DNA from: an uncultured Dorea sp. | GTDB lineage: Bacteria > Bacillota > Clostridia > Lachnospirales > Lachnospiraceae | Assembly (NCBI GenBank): GCA_910579925.1 | Contig: CAJTVY010000017.1 | Location: 1 to 63,250, forward strand | Direction of reading: 5' to 3' | DNA length: 63,250 bases | Shown: piece after piece, positions 59,879 to 63,250 of the stretch | Layout: each line of letters starts with the position of its first letter | Numbering within the stretch: position 1 is the first letter of the stretch | The notes under the pieces: generated by a model | Databases searched by the model: none | What the model saw: only the letters and a program-made list of their open reading frames with translations | What the model was told of the DNA's origin: nothing | Translations under genes and position numbers: made by a program

Positions 59879-61042
59879 ATGAGGAAATTTGGAGCAAGAG
59901 TTTTGGCTGCTATCGTTGCCAGTTCGCTGATTGTTACGCCGGTTATGGCCGCACCGTCAATTGATGATCTGAAAGAGGACAAGGCTGAGAAGCAGAGCGA
60001 AGTGAATTCCCTGCAGGAGGAACTGACGAGGATCATATCTAAGATCAATGGTCTGGAAGAAGATCTGGTGAAGAAGGGTGAGGAGATCATCCAGGCAACC
60101 GACGACCTTGCCGCGGCAGAGGTGAAGGAAAAAGAACAGTATGAGGCAATGAAGCTTCGTATTAAATATATGTACGAGGAAGGAAACACTTCTGCGCTGG
60201 AGTCGCTGGTATCGGCAGAGAATTTCTCGGATCTGGTGAACAAGGCAGAATATGTCCAGAACGTACATGATTATGACAGAGATCAGTTACAGGAATATGT
60301 CGAGACGAAGAATCAGATTGCGACTCTGAAGACGACTCTGGAGGAAGATCAGAAAAAGCTGGAATCTCTGCAGGTTGAATATGAAGACGAGAAGACGACG
60401 CTGGATACGACTATTGAAGAGAAGCGGGCAGAAGTCGCTGATCTGGATGGTCAGATTCAGGCAGCGGTAGAGGCAGCGGCAAGAGAAGCGGAAGAGCGCA
60501 GGCGCAAGGAAGAAGAGGAACGTCAGCGTCAGCTTGCAGCGGCAGGCAATAATAATTCCGGTAACCACCAGAATAATAACGGTGGTACGCAGAACTCCGG
60601 TAATAGTGGTAATAATGGTAATGGCGGAGGCGGTGGAAATAATTCTACCGGCAATACTACTAATAATAGCAACAGCAACACGAATCAGAGCAGTGGAGGA
60701 ACCGGCAATACATCTGTGGCACAGGCCATTGTAAGCGCTGCATATTCCCAGCAGGGTGTTCCTTATGTATGGGGCGGTACATCACCGGGAACCGGGCTTG
60801 ACTGTTCCGGACTTGTTCAGTATTGTCACAGAGTCGCTGGAATTAGTGTCGGACGTACTTCTGGAGCGCAGGGCAGCGGCGGAGTCGCTGTCAGCAGTCC
60901 GCAGCCAGGAGATGTGGTCTGCTATTCGGGACATGTCGGTATCTATATCGGCGGCGGACAGATGATTCATGCTCCTCAGACAGGAGACGTAGTGAAGGTT
61001 GCCAGCGTATATGGTTCTCCATGGTACAGACGTTACTGGTAA
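59879..61042 (+). CDS. Secreted NlpC/P60 peptidoglycan hydrolase with PcsB-like coiled coil
   Basis: A 387-residue exported wall hydrolase. Signal peptide 1-24 (ASSLIVTPVMAA) precedes a long coiled coil (about 28-215, PcsB-type) and an Asn/Gly/Ser-rich flexible linker (about 220-280). The C-terminal NlpC/P60 domain contains the catalytic cysteine in GLDCSGLVQY, histidine in GHVGIYIG and a third polar residue in MIHAP. Such enzymes cut the stem peptide of peptidoglycan during division; the coiled coil of PcsB/RipC-type relatives is controlled by FtsEX. It is transcribed from its own promoter. Confidence 0.92.
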   Translation: MRKFGARVLAAIVASSLIVTPVMAAPSIDDLKEDKAEKQSEVNSLQEELTRIISKINGLEEDLVKKGEEIIQATDDLAAAEVKEKEQYEAMKLRIKYMYEEGNTSALESLVSAENFSDLVNKAEYVQNVHDYDRDQLQEYVETKNQIATLKTTLEEDQKKLESLQVEYEDEKTTLDTTIEEKRAEVADLDGQIQAAVEAAAREAEERRRKEEEERQRQLAAAGNNNSGNHQNNNGGTQNSGNSGNNGNGGGGGNNSTGNTTNNSNSNTNQSSGGTGNTSVAQAIVSAAYSQQGVPYVWGGTSPGTGLDCSGLVQYCHRVAGISVGRTSGAQGSGGVAVSSPQPGDVVCYSGHVGIYIGGGQMIHAPQTGDVVKVASVYGSPWYRRYW

Positions 61043-61075
61043 GAATGGCAGAGAGCTGAGTGGATTGTTATTGCA

Positions 61076-61123
61076 GATATTGTGTAACAGTTCAGCCTAC
61101 CGGCTTCACTGTTACGATATTGT
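61076..61123. mobile_element. 32-bp GTAAC-ended palindrome flanked by 8-bp direct repeats, second copy
   Basis: The core 61084-61115 is the exact reverse complement of 11346-11377 (arms GTAACAGTTCAGCC and GGCTTCACTGTTAC, loop TACC). The octamer GATATTGT lies directly on both sides (61076-61083 and 61116-61123). Two copies with different octamers in one window is strong evidence of insertion rather than chance. Confidence 0.8.
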
Positions 61124-61136
61124 AGAAAATGAACGG

Positions 61137-61166
61137 ATAAAAGCCTTGCAAATGCAAGGCTTTTAT
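61137..61166 (+). terminator. Palindromic terminator after the NlpC/P60 gene
   Basis: ATAAAAGCCTTGCA pairs perfectly with TGCAAGGCTTTTAT (2-base loop). The T-run is within the 3' arm. The -35 box of the rpsB promoter overlaps this stem. Confidence 0.8.
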
Positions 61167-61174
61167 GCTATCAT
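61146..61174 (+). promoter_or_regulatory. Predicted promoter of rpsB-tsf, inside the preceding terminator
   Basis: TTGCAA (61146-61151), 17-base spacer, TATCAT (61169-61174). The -35 hexamer lies in the loop side of the terminator stem, so terminator and promoter share sequence. Confidence 0.6.
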
Positions 61175-61184
61175 GAAAAAGTCG

Positions 61185-61302
61185 CAAAAATCACGCATTT
61201 GTTTGTCCAAGAGGGTGCCAGGGCTTAAGATCAAGAGGATCTGGGCCGGTTTCAAGGACTTACACATATGCGGAAGCAAAAACCAAAATGGAGGAAAGAA
61301 AC
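61185..61302 (+). promoter_or_regulatory. Structured leader of rpsB
   Basis: About 120 leader bases precede rpsB. GGCTTAAGATC and GATCTGGGCC around 61220-61250 can pair around an AAGAG loop with one bulge, enclosed by GTCC/GGAC near 61207 and 61254. Autoregulation of rpsB by ribosomal protein S2 through its leader is known in bacteria; whether this is such a leader is inference. Confidence 0.4.
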
Positions 61303-62049
61303 ATGAGCGTTATTTCAATGAAGCAACTTTTAGAAGCAGGTGTTCACTTCGGACATCAGACGAGAAGATGGAATCCTAAGATGGCTCCGTATATTTACAC
61401 GGAGAGGAATGGTATCTACATTATTGATTTGCAGAAGTCTGTAGGTAAGGTTGACGAGGCGTATCAGGCGGTGTCTGACATTGCGTCAGAAGGCGGTACG
61501 GTACTGTTCGTCGGAACCAAGAAGCAGGCTCAGGATGCCATTAAGACGGAGGCTGAACGCTGCGGAATGTTCTATGTGAATGAAAGATGGCTTGGCGGTA
61601 TGCTGACAAACTTCAAGACTATCAAGAGCAGAGTTGCACGTCTGAAAGAGATCGAGAGAATGTCAGAGGACGGAACCTTTGACGTGCTGCCGAAGAAAGA
61701 AGTTATCCAGCTTAAGAAAGAGTGGGAGAAGCTTGAGAAGAACCTGGGCGGAATTAAGGAGATGAAGCAGCTTCCGGACGCAATTTTTGTAGTAGATCCG
61801 AAGAAGGAGAGAATCTGCGTACAGGAGGCGCATACACTTGGTATCCCGTTGATCGGTATTGCAGATACGAACTGTGATCCGGAAGAACTGGATTATGTGA
61901 TTCCGGGAAATGACGATGCGATTCGTGCGGTGAAGCTGATCGTATCTAAGATGGCTGATGCTGTCGTTGAGGCGAACCAGGGAATGACAGGGAATGACGG
62001 TGCTTACGATGAGGCGGAAGAGACATATAATGACGGAGCAGACGAGTAG
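61303..62049 (+). CDS. rpsB: 30S ribosomal protein S2
   Basis: Ribosomal protein S2, 248 residues: SVISMKQLLEAGVHFGHQTRRWNPKMAPYIY at the start (in pieces), KSVGKVDEAYQ, FVGTKKQAQDAI, RWLGGMLTNFKTI and VDPKKERICVQEAHTLGIPLIGIADTNCDP (in pieces). An acidic tail (EAEETYNDGADE) extends the C-terminus. The ATG at 61303 follows ATGGAGGAAAG, so the upstream ATG at 61288 is part of the ribosome site. It is co-transcribed with tsf. Confidence 0.98.
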   Translation: MSVISMKQLLEAGVHFGHQTRRWNPKMAPYIYTERNGIYIIDLQKSVGKVDEAYQAVSDIASEGGTVLFVGTKKQAQDAIKTEAERCGMFYVNERWLGGMLTNFKTIKSRVARLKEIERMSEDGTFDVLPKKEVIQLKKEWEKLEKNLGGIKEMKQLPDAIFVVDPKKERICVQEAHTLGIPLIGIADTNCDPEELDYVIPGNDDAIRAVKLIVSKMADAVVEANQGMTGNDGAYDEAEETYNDGADE

Positions 62050-62087
62050 ACAAGCGTCTGTATGGAATAGATTTGGAGGAGATTAAC

Positions 62088-63023
62088 ATGGCAGTTACAG
62101 CTAGTATGGTAAAAGAGTTAAGAGAGATGACAGGCGCAGGCATGATGGACTGTAAGAAGGCTCTGAACGAGACGAACGGCGATATGGATGCGGCTGTAGA
62201 ATATCTGAGAAAGAACGGACAGGCAAAGGCTGAGAAAAAGGCCGGACGTATCGCTGCAGAAGGTATTGTTGCGACTACGATCAAGGGTGACGACAAGGTG
62301 GCTGCAATCGTTGAGGTGAATGCTGAGACGGATTTCGTTGCTAAGAATGAAGTGTTCCAGACTTATGTGAAAGAAGTGGTAGAGCAGCTTGCTGATTCTA
62401 ATACGGCTGATGTGGAAGGCTTCAAGGCAGAGCCGTGGGCGCTTGATACATCTATGACTGTTCAGGATAAACTGGCGGCTATGATCGCTAAGATTGGTGA
62501 GAACATGAACATTCGGAGATTCGAGAAGGTAGTTTCCGAGAATGGGATTGTAGTATCTTATATCCATGCAGGCGGCAAGATCGGCGTTCTGGTTGAGGCT
62601 GAGACAGAGAGCCATTCTGAGGCAGTGAAGGAAGCCCTTAAGAATGTGGCTATGCAGATTGCGGCGCTGAATCCGAAGTATGTTTCTACCGACGATGTGC
62701 CGGAAGAGTACAAAGAGCATGAGAAGGAGATTCTGATTGCACAGGCTAAGAATGATCCTAAGAATGCCAATAAGCCGGAGAATATTATCGAGAAGATGAT
62801 TACCGGACGTCTCAATAAGGAACTGAAGGAAGTCTGTCTGTTAGAGCAGGAGTATGTGAAGGCTGAGAATAAGGAGACGGTAGCGAAGTATCTGGAGGCA
62901 GTTGCGAAAGAGGCTGGTACTGCGGTTACTTTGAAGAAGTTCGTTCGGTTTGAGACGGGCGAGGGTCTTGAGAAAAAGAATGAAGATTTTGCGGCTGAGG
63001 TTGCGGCGCAGATGAATCAGTAA
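62088..63023 (+). CDS. tsf: Translation elongation factor Ts
   Basis: EF-Ts, 311 residues, exchanges GDP for GTP on EF-Tu. Signature VKELREMTGAGMMDCKKALNE near the N-terminus (in pieces), AEGIVATTI, VNAETDFVAKNEVFQ and GGKIGVLVEAE. ATG 62088 follows TTGGAGGAG. It follows rpsB by 38 bases, the universal order, and a strong terminator ends the operon. Confidence 0.98.
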   Translation: MAVTASMVKELREMTGAGMMDCKKALNETNGDMDAAVEYLRKNGQAKAEKKAGRIAAEGIVATTIKGDDKVAAIVEVNAETDFVAKNEVFQTYVKEVVEQLADSNTADVEGFKAEPWALDTSMTVQDKLAAMIAKIGENMNIRRFEKVVSENGIVVSYIHAGGKIGVLVEAETESHSEAVKEALKNVAMQIAALNPKYVSTDDVPEEYKEHEKEILIAQAKNDPKNANKPENIIEKMITGRLNKELKEVCLLEQEYVKAENKETVAKYLEAVAKEAGTAVTLKKFVRFETGEGLEKKNEDFAAEVAAQMNQ

Positions 63024-63047
63024 ACTTCTGAGAAGAATTGATTTACG

Positions 63048-63092
63048 AACCCCTGAAAATCCCATAGAATGGGCATTTTCAGGGGGTTTTTG
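63048..63092 (+). terminator. Rho-independent terminator of rpsB-tsf
   Basis: AACCCCTGAAAAT pairs with ATTTTCAGGGGGTT, with an inner CCCAT/ATGGG stem, followed by TTT. Stop of tsf lies 25 bases upstream. Confidence 0.93.
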
Positions 63093-63199
63093 CGTTCCTG
63101 GGAGAGGTTCATAACTTATCGTACCTTATTGGACATTAGTAGTCCGATAAGTGTGAATTACTGTATTTTGGTGTTAGTATATAAGTGTGGACAGAAAAA

Positions 63200-63250
63200 G
63201 TTGAACAATCTATACTATCAAGTGAAAGAGCAAAGGAGATGTTCAACATG
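63200..63250 (+). other. Start of a new gene with operator-like inverted repeat (truncated by window end)
   Basis: AAAGGAG at 63232-63238 precedes an ATG at 63248, the last bases of the window. GTTGAACA (63200-63207) and TGTTCAAC (63240-63247) form a perfect 8-bp inverted repeat that encloses the ribosome site and touches the start codon. A further inverted pair CTTATCG/CGATAAG lies near 63116-63153. Product unknown. Confidence 0.45.

Noticed and set aside
60536..60712. Repetitive Asn/Gly/Ser-rich stretch considered as a CRISPR or DNA repeat
   Set aside because: No regular repeat-spacer pattern; it is the low-complexity linker of the NlpC/P60 protein in an open frame.

Overview
The window looks like a chromosome segment of a spore-forming, anaerobic, gut-type Firmicute, most like Lachnospiraceae. 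The reasons are a Bacillota division/cell-wall cluster running straight into spoIIGA-sigE, AGGAGG-type ribosome binding sites with several TTG/GTG starts, U-tailed terminators, an EtfAB pair, an [FeFe]-hydrogenase-like protein and dockerin/KTGD-type surface proteins. No rRNA, tRNA or CRISPR array was seen. The species cannot be named from this sequence alone.

Layout. (1) 1-11.3 kb: rsmH, ftsL, two class B PBPs in tandem, mraY, murD, ftsW, divIB/ftsQ, then ftsZ behind a highly structured 147-nt element and its own promoter. (2) 11.3-15 kb: spoIIGA and sigE behind a promoter with a Spo0A-type box and a long spacer, as in the classical spoIIG promoter, followed by a beta-CASP metallo-beta-lactamase protein. 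(3) 15.1-39.8 kb: a large ureide (allantoin) catabolic island bracketed by two regulators, a PucR-type activator and an unusual XRE-GntR double-HTH protein. It holds two allantoinases, two NCS1 permeases, two M20 amidohydrolases, AllE, AllD, an AllF-AllG fusion, the DUF2877 protein AllH, carbamate kinase, a LctP-family permease, and an FAD oxidoreductase with EtfBA. Together these describe anaerobic use of allantoin: allantoin to allantoate to ureidoglycine to ureidoglycolate to oxalurate, then carbamoyl transfer giving oxamate and carbamoyl phosphate, with carbamate kinase making ATP. A repeated GTGGTTGACC-type motif lies in both divergent intergenic regions and is a candidate operator.

(4) 40.0-46.7 kb: a two-gene surface unit. 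One gene is an 1807-residue secreted M60 (mucin-type) metallopeptidase with a canonical dockerin, Fn3 and CBM32-like modules. The other is a wall-anchored protein with a cohesin-like N-terminal domain. (5) 46.8-53.5 kb: a 54-residue basic protein plus an [FeFe]-hydrogenase-like protein, a dihydrouridine synthase, an XRE-cupin regulator, a ProX-like editing protein, an accessory patch (XRE repressor, sce7726-like nuclease-fold protein, second XRE protein) and a CPBP protease. (6) 53.6-63.25 kb: gltB-gltD, a secreted NlpC/P60 hydrolase, rpsB, tsf, a strong terminator and the first codon of another gene.

Two identical 32-bp palindromes with GTAAC ends (opposite orientation, 11.3 kb and 61.1 kb) are each flanked by a perfect but different 8-bp direct repeat. 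This is the signature expected of tiny non-autonomous elements of the IS66 type.
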